From Tubiluchus corallicola (lineage: Eukaryota; Priapulida; Priapulimorpha; Priapulimorphida; Tubiluchidae), in assembly GCA_030141605.1 (NCBI GenBank), contig JAQGDQ010000618.1, positions 1 to 62,000 on the forward strand: a DNA stretch of 62,000 nucleotides, given 5' to 3'. This document shows positions 11,801 to 25,589 of this stretch, piece after piece. The position numbers and the translations under genes were made by a program. The notes under the pieces were generated by a model. That model was not told where the DNA came from, did not search any database, and saw nothing but the letters and a program-made list of their open reading frames with translations. Position 1 is the stretch's first letter. Each line of letters starts with the position of its first letter.

Positions 11801-14800
11801 ACCTGCGAACCGATAAATGACAAGAGCACAAAAATAAAGAGTTGAAAAAGTCGCTCCACCTGCGAACCGATAAATGACAAGAGCGCAAAAATAAAGAGGC
11901 GAAAAAGTCGTTCCACCTGCGAACCGATAAATGACAAGAGCGCAAAAGTAAACAGGTGAAAAAGTCGTTCCACCTGCGAACCGATAAATGACAAGAGCGC
12001 AAAAATAAAGAGGTGAAAAAGTCGCTCCACCTGCGAACCGATAAATGACAAGAGCGCAAAAGTAAACAGGTGAAAAAGTCGTTCCACCTGCGAACCGATA
12101 AATGACAAGAGCGCAAAAGTAAACAGGTGAAAAAGTCGCTCCACCTGCGAACCGATAAATGACAAGAGCGCAAAAATAAAGAGGTGAAAAAGTCGTTCCA
12201 CCTGCGAACCGATAAATGACAAGAGCGCAAAAATAAAGAGGCGAAAAAGTCGTTCCACCTGCGAACCGATAAATGACAAGAGCGCAAAAGTAAACAGGTG
12301 AAAAAGTCGCTCCACCTGCGAACCGATAAATGACAAGAGCACAAAAATAAAGAGGTGAAAAAGTCGCTCCACCTGCGAACCGATAAATGACAAGAGCGCA
12401 AAAGTAAACAGGTGAAAAAGTCGTTCCACCTGCGAACCGATAAATGACAAGAGCACAAAAATAAAGAGGCGAAAAAGTCGCTCCACCTGCGAACCGATAA
12501 ATGACAAAAAAGTTGTCCGGCCAGTGAAAGGGTTAACGTCCACTCACTGTTGTTAGTTTAAAGCATTAGTCCCTTCAATTTAGTTTAAGGATGAACACAT
12601 GAATCACATTCTCACTTCTCATCATTAGAACATCACGCTTACCTTTGCCGGATACTGCGTTCCGTTCAGAGGCAAAACGTCGGCTAACGAGCATTTGACG
12701 GCGACGGCGGGCAGTTTGAGATACTCGTCCATGATGAGACGAAGCCGGGTGTACGGAAGTCGCTCCGTGTTTCCGAAATCGATGTAGAACACGTCGACTA
12801 GCCGACTTCCGGGCAGATGAACCACCTCGGCTCTGTACCAGAAGTTGTCCACCGTGTATTGAGCAACGCAGGCCATACCTGAGACAACAAGTACTCATAG
12901 TAAAGCAAGAAAATCGGTTTATAGTATTGCACTTCGTTTGCTGTGGTTTTAAATGATTTTGGTTTCTTATAGCAGTTTTCACCGGGGCTTCTTAACTGTG
13001 GAATCTCTACCAGCAAACTGGTTGAAACAACAAGTACTCATAGTAAAGCAAGAAAATCAGTTTATAGTATTGCACTTCGTTTACTGTAGTTTTAAATGAT
13101 TTTGGTTTCTTATAGCAGTTTTCACCGGGGCTTCTTAACTGTGGAATCTCTACCGGCGAACTGGTTACTTATTAACTGGACATTAACTCACACGAACAGG
13201 TACTTTCTATCACTAGAACATAGGCTATAATAATTTCATTTTTAAAACTCTATTCATATTTATATTTTTATTTTTCTGCCACAAGCCGTAACCCATTCTT
13301 CTAAGTTGTTTGAGAAGTTCTTTGTCTAAGTTCTAAGCTACTGAACTTATTTGAGACGAAATGTATAAAAATAAGTTAAGTGACATAGCTTTTTAAAACA
13401 TACATATGTATTAGAATAGAAAAAATTTGACAATATAAACGTTTGGCTAAATGAATGTAAGTACAACAATTTAATAGCTGGAATCACTTGTAATGAGTGA
13501 AGTTCGCTCTACGACCAAAACCCATGACCTAGGAGTAACTAACACAATGAAAACTGGCCAGAATAAGCCCACACTGTGTTAAAAATGCGTTAACGTTTCA
13601 GGAACGCACCACTTGAAATAGGTCTTATAAGACCTACGATTTTCTGCTACCGTATGAGCACAGACATAACTAAATGATTACAAATTAGGTACTGTTCCAT
13701 TCAGGAGAATCTCGGCTATCCAATTCTGATATTTGTTTAAACATATATAAGTGATTTATTTGGATAAAATTACGAAAAAAACATGTCCTTTTCAAACACT
13801 CGGACTTAGCCTATCAAGTAGCTTAGTCTGGTGTACACTTGCATGATCGTCCACACTATATTATTGATTGTCTGCTTGCTACAGTCCAAGCTGTGCAGTG
13901 TGCTGCTGCTATTCCAGGAAAAACCAACCAATATGCCAAGGACAAATTAAGGTCGTCTCATCTTTTAAAAGGAACTTCTCCTTAAAAATAGAATAGACTT
14001 GAAACCAAAATATATTAGAGTTTGAGCCTGGATAGTTGAAATTCTCTGAATTAGCCAATTTCACACAGGTGATACTGTGCATTGTTGTATTGCAAACACT
14101 GCGGTTACTGAAAGCTTTTTTCAATTTATTCATCACAAATCGATTTTTAATTTGTCTAAGACAAGCAAATGCATTTCATATATAATTTTGCAAGAAAATC
14201 CATTGTATGAGGAGTAGAAACCTACAAAAATTATCAAATACAACATAATCGTTGCCTAGTGAGGCCAGTTTTACATGAACCCATGCAAAATGTAGCAAAC
14301 TCTTGGTCCTGAAGGAGTTAAACTGGAGCTGGCTTCATGTTTACTGACTCTGACTCCTCCCAAAACTAAACTCACTCTCACATATAACATGTTCACAATA
14401 CGGTAATGCAGCAAAGCAAACAGAAACACTTGTTATCTACCTTTCCTAGGACAGTAAACTTTGTATAAACTGGCTTCATCACTACTATACTTCTGTGCCA
14501 TCCTCTTCATCATGCCAGCCAGAAACGTGGCTTCCTGATCAATCTGGACAATAAGAAACATTATTTACGTCATGCGTGAAGTAAACAAACAACAACAACA
14601 CCGCATTATCGATAATGATGGAAGTAACACACGGTTAGTCAAATTTTGATGCCAAATCTAAAAGACAGAAATATAAAATGTTCGAACACGACCTGCATTT
14701 GAACCAGGGACCTTGGGCTTACAAGGCCGACATCATCACCATCAAGCTACTGTTTCCCAATGAATATGACAGTGCAAAGTTCATCGTTTACAGCTTGTCT

Positions 14801-17800
14801 ACTAAATTCAGCATTTCCGGTGTAACTGCTCACACCAGAATAATTCTAACTGGTTAGATGATTTAATTTTGAATAATTTTGAGCTTGAATGTGAACATTA
14901 AATAGTAAGTACTAAGCACTCACATCTTATGTAAAAAATTTGTCAAATGGGTTGTTCAACCCAGTGCAGGGCAAGTGTTTTTGCTAAACTTTCCCCTAAG
15001 TGGCGACTTCTAGCTAAAATTAGTGGTGGTGGTGCTTCTGAAAATTTTTAGCCATTGTTTTAATACTGTGTAAAATGAAACCAACATACGTAATTTAATG
15101 TTGTAATTTGTAATTGTAATTTTAAATAAACAAACGTATGAAAGTTTATACATACACTTGATAAAATCCTAAACGATAGAATATTTTACTAATAGTCTAA
15201 ATTGTCGTAGTTCAAGCTTGATCTATTCACGGTAAGCATGTGATAAATGACAACAAACTGGGTGAGTGACAGTACTTTCTCTACCCAGGCACGGCCACAT
15301 GTGCACAACATCGCAGTGCTGGAGCTCACTTTTCTGGACCGTAAAGCAAACAGTACTACCCTCACGTGCTCTAGTTCCGTATAAGTATAAAGAAAATGAC
15401 CTATTATTAAGTATTATCGATAAAATAGAGTGAAAACAGGTGGTGCTGCAGTTTTACAGTACTGATACATGAGCCGTCACTGCTTTCCTTGTGAAACAAG
15501 TAGGTACTAACCTGCTGTACATAGAATTCGTCTATCCCATAAGCGTGGCACACAAGAACATTGATTTTCGCACCGACTTCCAGTGGTTTGGAGGTCAAAA
15601 ATCGTCGCTGTTTACCCAGTTTGCTGGCTGTAACAATCAAAGGAAAAAAATCTATTGAATTGAAGTGAAATTCAACATCAGTTCCTAACTGCAATTTGTC
15701 TTAACTGTGGCACTGTCTTAAATTCTACGACATTACCATGTTGTACGAGCCAAATGAACAAAACTAGACCAATTTCACCAGGTAAAAAGTATGCATCTGA
15801 TACTAAAAGTATGCATCTGATACTAAAAGTATGCATCTGATACTAAAAGTATGCATCTAATACTAAAAGTATGCATCTAAAATAAAAGTATGCATCTGAT
15901 ACTAAAAGTATGCATCTAATACTAAAAGTATGCATCTAATACTAAAAGTATGCATCTAATACTAAAAGTACGCATCTAAAATAAAAGTATGAACCTAATA
16001 CTAAAAGTATGCATCTAAAATAAAAGTATGCATCTAATACTAAAAGTATGCATCTAATACTAAAAGTATGCATCTAATACTAAAAGTATGCATCTAATAC
16101 TAAAAGTATGCATCTAATACTAAAAGTATGCATCTAATGCTAAAAGCATGCATCTAATGCTAAAAGTACGCTTCTAATACTAAAAGTACGCATCTAAAAT
16201 AAAAGTATGCATCTAATACTAACAGATGCATCTAATACTAAAAGTACGCATCTAATACTAAAAGTACGTATCTAAAATAAAAGTATGCATCTAATACTAA
16301 CAGATGCATCTAATACTAAAAGTACGCTTCTAATACTAAAAGTACGCATCTAAAATAAAAGTATGCATCTAATACTAACAGATGCATCTAATACTAAAAG
16401 TACGCATCTAATACTAAAAGTACGTATCTAATATAAAAGTATGCATCTAATACTAACAGATGCATCTAATACTAAAAGTACGCTTCTAATACTAAAAGTA
16501 TGCATCTAAAATAAAAGTATGCATCTAATACTAAAAGATGCATCTAATACTAAAAGTACGCATCTAATACTAAAAGTACGCTTCTAATACTAAAAGTATG
16601 CATCTATCCAACTAATACTTTGGTAAGTTGAATATCAAAGTTTTTAAACAAGTGGCGCATATTTTTCTACACTTTGTCTCAAGGAACGAGCAGTGAAAAA
16701 CAACGATAATTGAAATAGTGAATTTTCAAAGCAAAACATCAATTCGCACACAATACATAGACATAGATGTGACATTTATTTTCTCCAATTAGTTTAACAT
16801 CAAAAGTTTTTTAAATATTAAGTAATTATAATCGTGGAGCAGGGCAGGGAAGGACCATAGTGTCATCTAGTCTCCTGCCCTTTCTTATAAGTAGATTAGT
16901 CATATTAAAAATTAATGCAGATAACAACAACAAATAAGAAAATAATACAAATAAAAGCAGTATAAATGATACAAATTATCCAAAAAGAATTGAAAACAAA
17001 AAAAAATAAAGTTGGATACCAAAATCTAAACAAAACAATAGAATTATTCAGTAATTAGGATTACTGAATAATACAAGCTCAACAAATACAACCTCAAATA
17101 AAAGACAAACTAAAAACAATCTTGTCAGACAAAGCCTAAAATACAAAAATTTCACTAAGAGCCACTGCTGCGCTATCTTCACTACCTTTTGCTTCTTCCG
17201 ATTCTACGTGGACGAAGCAAGCGTGCTCCAAAAACACAAGAGCATCCCTCACGGAAACCGGACAGTCACTCTCTATGTGTTCATTTGGCTGTTTGCACAA
17301 ATCCACCAGGAACTTTCTCCCTTCCTCTTCTAGGATCTGAGCAAAAGCAAAAACATTCCCCAAATATAAACACATACAGTAAACACATTCACGAGGAAAA
17401 AAACAAAATTTTAAGTAATGACAAACTTAATTATGGTAACTTAGCCACGGGGGGGCGGGGGGGGGAAGCCAGCCCAACTCAGTGCCGGTCCCAAGCACGG
17501 ATAAATAGGGAGGGTTAGGGTCAGGAAGGGCATCCGCCTGTAAAAACTGCGCCAAAACCTTCTATGAATGAGTCGGTGAGACTTAAAGGTAAAGTCCACA
17601 AAGAAGTGGTCAGACCCGCTCTAATCTATGGGCTGGAAGCAGCTTCTCTAAAGAAGACCGAAGAGAAGAAAATGGGTGTGGTGGAGATGAGGATGTTGAG
17701 ATGGATGGTGGGAATAACAAGAAGAGATAAAATTAGAAATAACAATATCAGAAGAACAGTAAAAGTAGTGGAAGCCTCGCAAGATTGCGATGGTATGGAC

Positions 17801-20800
17801 ACCTGAAAAGAAGAGTCGGTGAAGATCTTGTGGGAAGGGAAGACATAAATGAAGAGATGGTCAACAACCAGGAATGCGTGGAAAAGACTCATTCAAATGG
17901 TGACCCCGAATAGGGAAAAGCTGGAAGAAGAAGAAGAAGAAGAAACTTAATTATGGTGATTTAATTAGTCATTTTCTACAGGGTGTCCTAGAAGTCACTT
18001 CACATTTTCTATATTTAGGGGAAATTTGAAACAGCTTCTATGAAAGATATTTTTATAGGCTTATATTTTTATACAGTCATACCTCTGTTTCGACCATAAT
18101 TCGTTCCTAAAAAATGTTTGAAAACCAAATTGGTTGAGTACAGGAATCATTTATTCTCATAAGAAATAATGTAAAAGCAAATAATCCGTTCTCATCACCA
18201 ACTGAACTGTAAAGTATTACTAAAACGAAATATAATAATGCAAAAATGTTTATTCAAACAGTAGACATGATATGATTGATAAAAAAAGTAATAGAATTAC
18301 TTTGAAAGAAAAACATAATTATTCCTGTACGAAAAAACCTTACGTGTTGGTAGCAGTGTGATGGCATACATAGGAAACATGGGAAACATGTGCATGACTA
18401 CTCTCGGGCGCAGTCGGTTACGCTCGGCTCTGCTCGGCTCGTTGCACGCGTTCATCACGTGTTTGGCGGCCGGACGAGTACCGAAATTCTGATCGAGAGC
18501 GGAGACAATTTCAGCTGGAATTTTTTGATCGAAAACCGATCTGTACGAGTACTGAGACGTTTGAAAACGGAGGAATGACTGTATATCCCCAAAAATTTCC
18601 ATACAAAGTTATATTACCTTGCATTGTACTAATTTGTTTGAAGGACTAATGTAATTAGCAAAGAAAATTCTCAATAATTTAAAGCATCATCGCCCACTGG
18701 TAAAACGTCACTGATTCACTATCCCAGTGTGCACCACTGGTTCACCAAAAACACATTATTGATCTTATTCACAAGATAATTTAAACTTTTCTCTGAATAA
18801 ATGGCAAAAAAGTCATTCTGCCAATGAAAGGATTGACCAAATAATTAAATTTCTTGATTTAGTCAGGAAAAAGTAAAAAAAACTCACGGTCATCAATACC
18901 GGACTATTCGCCACCATGTGAGCAAAGTCGTTTGTCGCCGCTCTTGACCAACTGGATTTCTGAAAAACACGAAACAAAACAGAAGCTGTTGTAAGACGTA
19001 AAATGAAATGAGAAACTTCAAAAGATTGAAACTTCTAAAAGCAAAAACTGAAGTGTCTAATTTAAAATGTAAAACAAATTATAGCATAACCAGAAAGAGT
19101 GTGGACAGTTTTAGATGCAGAACAGCTGCTTATAAATTCAATTTTATTCCTCAGGTTTCTTATCTATGGAATTCACTGCCAGGATAATCTTTCCTTTACT
19201 ACCTTCACAAATTTCAAAGAAATGTACTCATATACAGCTGCTGTCATAAACAGGACGGTTACAGCATCTTTTGACTTGATATCCCTTTAACTAGAGTGGC
19301 ACTTTGGAGTGAAATGAATAAGAAAAAATGCTGCGGGGGCAAATAGTATAAAACATGAAACTGATGCTGGAAATGTTTGCAAAAATTGTGAAGATGCATA
19401 AATTTCCAAATGCATAAATTACATTTGTAATAAAGGCACTTTTAAATGTACATTCTTGTACACACTACTAAATAAAAGATAATATTATACACATGGCAAC
19501 GTGCCTTACTGTGACATGAAGCCCCACTAAACAGCAAGACATATCAATCGTTATGAAAAAATGAAGCCATAGTTTTTATCAAGATTTAACCAGCATAATG
19601 AGTTCGGAATCAATCGCAAATATATCACTTCATTTCGCAGAAATTTAGTTCGCATTTTTTCCCGGTTTACAATCTATGCAAAAAAACTCATCAGGTCAGA
19701 AACTCATACAGCATGAGGTACAACGGAGTGCCATACGAGCTGTTTGAAACTTGATACTTTCTACAGTAAACTTTTTGAATAAAGTTTTTGTAACACTACA
19801 CTGTTTAAATATTTTTAAAAAAAACTATGTTTGTGAAGAGGAAATTGCGCAGATAATAGTACTTTTTACAGATGCGTTGAGTTTAAAAGTTTAACCGAGA
19901 CAATCATATTAATGCAACGTACAAATAACGAAGAAAAAATGAAATAATGGATTAAAAACTTAATTAATGGCAGGTGAGCCCGATATTAGCGACATCACAA
20001 ACGAACATAATTTTCAACAGCAAAGATATTCCGCGAGCGTGTTGAAGAAAATTGAAGTACACTGCTACTGTACAACATTCAGTATGATATAGAAATACTG
20101 AGCAGATTTTTGTTTATAAATTTAAATTCCAAGCTTATTGCTGTGTCATCATCATGCGATTTCACCACAAACGTGTGCTACCTCACAAATTAATTGAGAG
20201 GTACAACGCCTGTTTTTTTTTGTGTAACGCACTTATGAAATATAGACACTGTGCCCATCTAACTAGCGAATGGCAAAATGCATGTCACTGGGCGAAAATG
20301 CGAAACTAAACTTCAATGGCGATAATTCTTTCACGTAAGTCACTCTTAAAAACCAATTATGTTCTCTTTGAATATTTTGTACATTAGATTATATTGAGCT
20401 AAAGTTTAGAAATGAGTTCTGTTCCGCAAAGACAAGACAAGAGACTAAATAAGCTGCTATTTGCCGAAGAAAAACAAGAAAATTAACCCTCATGTAACCA
20501 GGCACATAATCCAAGGTTTTAAATTTTTTTTTAAAATTTCATGTTAGAACTATTAAACCGAGTGAATAGTAACTAACTATGATTCACAAGAAAAAAAAAT
20601 AAACAGTACAGTACATACATTCTCAGAAGGAGTGATATCCCAGAGCCCACATTTCAAACTCAACTCTGACTCCCTCAGAAATTTTGCTGGAGCGAATCTC
20701 ATCCTGCAAATGTGAACCATGAAAAGTAGCAACTCAAATAAAATGTCAGTCACTTGTTCAAATACTATTTCTTTTAACGGTTAACTCCACTGCAAACATT

Positions 20801-23800
20801 AAAATCATGTGTTTATTGGGAAATCGAATTCTTGCGTTAACAATAACAGCCAGCATGTGTTTAAGCAAAGACATGGTTATTTATTCCAGCACTTTCATCT
20901 GCAATGTTTCAACCATAACATGGTCATTCTAATCTAACACAACCATAACATCGTCATTCTAATCTAACACAACCATAACATGGTCATTCTAATCTAACAC
21001 AACCATAACATGGTCATTCTAATCTAACACAACCATAACATGGTCATTCTAATCTAACACAACCATAACATGGTCATTCTAATCTAACACAACCATAACA
21101 TGGTCATTCTAATCTAACACAACCATAACATGGTCATTCTAATCTAACACAACCATAACATGGTCATTCTAATCTAACACAACCATAACATGGTCATTCT
21201 AATCTAACACAACCATAACATGGTCATTCTAATCTAACACAACCATAACATGGTCATTCTAATCTAACACAAATATGTGCATACAAAATCAAAATTCGGG
21301 TCCAAAAATCCACATTATGAAAAGTAAACAACATCATTTCTGAACAGTAAACTTACATTGCCAGAAAAAATAAATTTACTCCAAAATACATTCATTCTCT
21401 GACCAAAGTCTGTCCATGGCAATAAGAGAAACCTTTGCACTAAATATATGAGGAACACTGTAAGTCTGTGCATGACAATAAGAGAAACCTTAGCACTAAA
21501 CACATGAGCAACACTGTAAGTCTGTGCATGGTAAGTCTGTGCATGGCAATAAGAGAAACCTTCGCACTAAACACATGAGCAACACTGTAAGTCTGTGCAT
21601 GGTAAGTCTGTGCATGGCAATAAGAGAAACCTTCGCACTAAACACATGAGCAACACTGTAAGTCTGTGCATGGTAAGTCTGTGCATGGCAATAAGAGAAA
21701 CCTTCGCACTAAACACATGAGCAACACTGTAAGTCTGTGCATGGTAAGTCTGTGCATGGCAATAAGAGAAACCTTTGCACTAAACACATGAGCAATACCA
21801 TAACACTGTGCATGGCAATAAGAGAAACCTTTGCACTAAACACATGAGCAACACTGTGTGAGCCTGTGCATGGTAAGTCTGTGCACGGCAATAAGAGAAA
21901 CCTTAGCACTAAACATATGAGCAACACTGTAAGTCTGTGGATGGCAACAAGAGAAACCTTTGCACTAAACACATGAGAAACACTGTAAGTCTGCGCTTGG
22001 CAATAAGACAAACTTTGCACTAAACACATGAGCAACACTGTAAGTCTGTGCATGGCAATAAGAGAAACCTTTGCACTAAACACATGAGCAACACTGTAAG
22101 TCTGTGCACAGCAATAAGAGAAACCTTTGCGCTAAACACATGAGCAACACTGTAAGTCTGTGCACGGCAATAAGAGAAACCTTTGCGCTAAACACATGAG
22201 CAACACTGTGTAAGCCTGTGCATGGTAAGTCTGTGCATGGCAATAAGAGAAAGCTTAGCACTAAACACATGAGCAACACTGTAAGTCTGTGCATGGCAAT
22301 AAGAGAAACCTTTGCACTAAACACATGAGCAACACTGTAAGTCTATGCACGGCAATAAGAGAAACCTTTGCGCTAAACACATGAGCAACACTGTAAGTCT
22401 GTGCATGGCAATAAGAGAAAACTTAGCACTAAACACATGAGCAACACTGTAAGTCTGTGCATGGCAATAAGAGAAACCTTTGCACTAAACACATGAGCAA
22501 CACTGTAAGTCTATGCACGGCAATAAGAGAAACCTTTGCACTGAACACATAAGCAACACTGTAAGTCTGTGCACGGCAACAAGAGAAACCTTTGCACTAA
22601 ACACATGAGCAACACTGTTTTTCTGTGCATGGCAATAAGAGAAACCTTTGCACTAAATATATGAGCAATACTGTAAGTCTGTGCATGGCAATAAGAGAAA
22701 CCTTTGCACTAAATATATGAGCAATACTGTAAGCTGTGCATGGCTGTAAAAGAAACCTTTGCACTAAACACATGAGCAACACTGTAAGTCTGTGCACGGC
22801 AATAAGAGAAACCTTTGCACAGAACCAAAAAGTAAAGTTAATCATTAACCTCTGGGTAAAGTTTTTCATCAAAATAGTTTCAGAAATGCACAAATCAAAG
22901 TCAGATCGTAATATTGTGAAATTATCAACCCTAAACAAGTTTTGAATCTACAAACGGTGCTCAAGGATTGACAAGCGTGGCGCTGAATTTTTTTATTAAA
23001 AATTAGAAACAAACAAGTGAAAATTAAAAAAAACTGAATTTCACCATTCGTATTTGCGAATCAAAGGCTCAAATGACATAAAGATCGACAAGGCTAAAAA
23101 AACTACAGCAAAACTTACCTATCGACAGACACTATTTCCGTGTTCCCATAGTCGTAGTAGTAGACTTCTACTCTACAATTTGGATCCCTTGTAGACATTG
23201 GTCCATCTAGGTCGCGGTTTTCACTCAAGACGATTCTCCTTACTATGGCTCTGTACCATTTATCATCTTGACTGAACTTCACTAGGTATGACTCATCTGA
23301 AAGAGGATGAATACGGCTATACGAATATGAGAGTGTTAAAGGATAAGTTCGGTCTCTCGGGAAGCTGAGCTTATTTTAATTGTTGGTGTCAAGCAATTTA
23401 ATCTAGCATTCTATAATTATTTGTTTTTTTCCGTATTTTTACAAACACGCATTTCCTGAAAGTGTTTAAAACGAAGCCAGCCTCAGTCATGTGACCTAAC
23501 CTTTAGTAGTATACGCCACGTATCAATCACACTAGTTTTTACACGTAGTTTGATTTTTTGTTGCCGCTATGCTGATCATGCCGTTTGGTGATACTTGCAT
23601 TGCTTTGTCGATTTTGTTACAATTTAAGAGTCACTAGTTGTATTTTCAAGCCAAAGTTGTCACCAGTAAATGTAAGTCACCATCAACTTTAATAATTAGT
23701 TAATGGTTTAAATTGGTTAGAATTGCTTCAAATGTCTAGAATCATAAAGTAATAATTTGTGTTTCAGTCTTCTTAAATCTAATTTTTCATTTTGTCTAAA

Positions 23801-25505
23801 TAGTAATAACCTTTAGCACGTTCTTAAGCACTTTTTGTGATCTGTTATTTTAATAAATTGCAGGTCTATCACGCAGTTCAATACTAATTCTTGGCGTTTC
23901 TTTGCCTGGACTGGGCGCATCCACATCAATATTCGAGGAAAGTGTTAGCAATTCTCAGCAATGAAACTTTGATAAGCGAGTCGTGCAATTAGTAGTAAAA
24001 TCCATTTAAATTCACGATCGTTTCAAGTTTGGGCACGCTAAATTTGAACAAAAAATGGCACCATCCAGTTTTCCTTGCGACACTTGTCTCACAAACTGTA
24101 GCTGCAAAGTTTCTACAGTTTTTATTATGAAATACAAACAATCCAAAATTCTAAATCAGAAATTACCAATAACATTTATTGATTTTTGACGAATCACATT
24201 GTCCAATATTTAACGTAAACCAGCTGCCCATAATAAGGCAGGGATGAGAATGACAAGTTGCAAAAAACTCTGAAGCAGGCCGGGGGTTTGGGGGCCGCGT
24301 AGCCAGCAACAAATTGCAATTTTGTGACCACAGAGAGCCTCTAAGTGGACTTAAAATATCAATTACCTTGTTTCATGCATAATTTAAAATACCCAACTAT
24401 CAAGGATACATGATACCTAATTGTCTGAAAAATGCCTAAGTAATGGCCGCTCCTATGCAAAAGTATATAAAAACTGTCTGCAATTGACTCAAATAACTCC
24501 GTACAATTGATTCTATATTTTTATACATAGAGATATACACGTGGTTACACTGATGTACGTGATGTAAACAAAGTGACGGCCTGCCAACTAGCGGTCAGTT
24601 TGTGAAATAATGTGCTGGGTCCTTAAAAATTTTCTCAACAAATTTACACGATTTATAAAAATGGCACTACTGGTCTTCCAAAAACTCGGAATTCTGCGTA
24701 TCCGCGGAAAATTCTCATCCCTGAATAATATAATAACCTCTAACTCACCTATTAATGTCTGGTTATATGTATATATGTTGGCTTATTAAATGTGTTTATG
24801 TGCTTGAAACATTATAGCATGTGTTTTGAAGCATTGAGACATGTGGTTTCTTTGTATTTGTTGTAGTCATTGTTGCTTCTCATGATGTCGTAATTTTTAC
24901 GCCTGCAACTCCAACAACCACAACATCTGCTTGTAAACAAAATTATTTCCCTCTAACCTGTCATCTGTGGAATTCTCTAAGAGAAAATTGTTTCCTAGTT
25001 AACTACAACCTCACCTATTTCAAGAGGAATGTTAACAGCTACTCACTATCACTTATTCGGCATAGATTAACAAAGCAAAATTATTCTATTTTTAAAAATT
25101 CTAGCTCCTCCATCCTTCCATCTTTCTACTGTAGGCTTGCTTTAGATGATTTTTACAAAAAAAAAGATAAAAATACACCCTCATGACACTAAACAAATGA
25201 TTATAACCAAGCAACATTAACACCTAAATTACGACACAAGACGGTTTAGTCTAGTGGTAACGCGTCTGCTTTCCGTCTGGGAGGACGTGAGTTCGAACCA
25301 GCGGCCGGGTCATACCAAAGACTTTAAAAATCACACCAGCTGTTGCCCTGCCTGGCGCGTGGGATCTAGGGTAAAAGTGGGGTAATAATAGTCCCTGTTA
25401 TGTATTTGTAGATTGTTATTTGTAGTCGGCGATAATAGCTCTTTGAGCTAATGTTAATTGTTGACCCAAAAGCCGACTTTAAATAAAGATTATTATTATT
25501 ATTAC

Positions 25506-25589
<84 letters not shown>

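Noticed and set aside
11505-12543. Two long - strand ORFs (over 300 codons) made of repeated CHLSVRRW / [13 protein letters not shown] motifs
   Set aside because: Translation of a 57-bp minisatellite in an intron; both frames are open and neither resembles a protein family.
17564-17806. A host gene at the + strand 80-codon ORF
   Set aside because: It is the C-terminal scrap of an RTE-like LINE reverse transcriptase with a (GAA)n tail.
20911-22830. Possible CRISPR arrays (regular 30-bp and 56-bp repeats)
   Set aside because: There are no unique spacers, and the sequence is a eukaryotic intron.
25243-25315. Functional tRNA gene
   Set aside because: A and B boxes are present, but the acceptor stem is not convincing and the head is fused to a SINE body with an (ATT)n tail and a second copy elsewhere.
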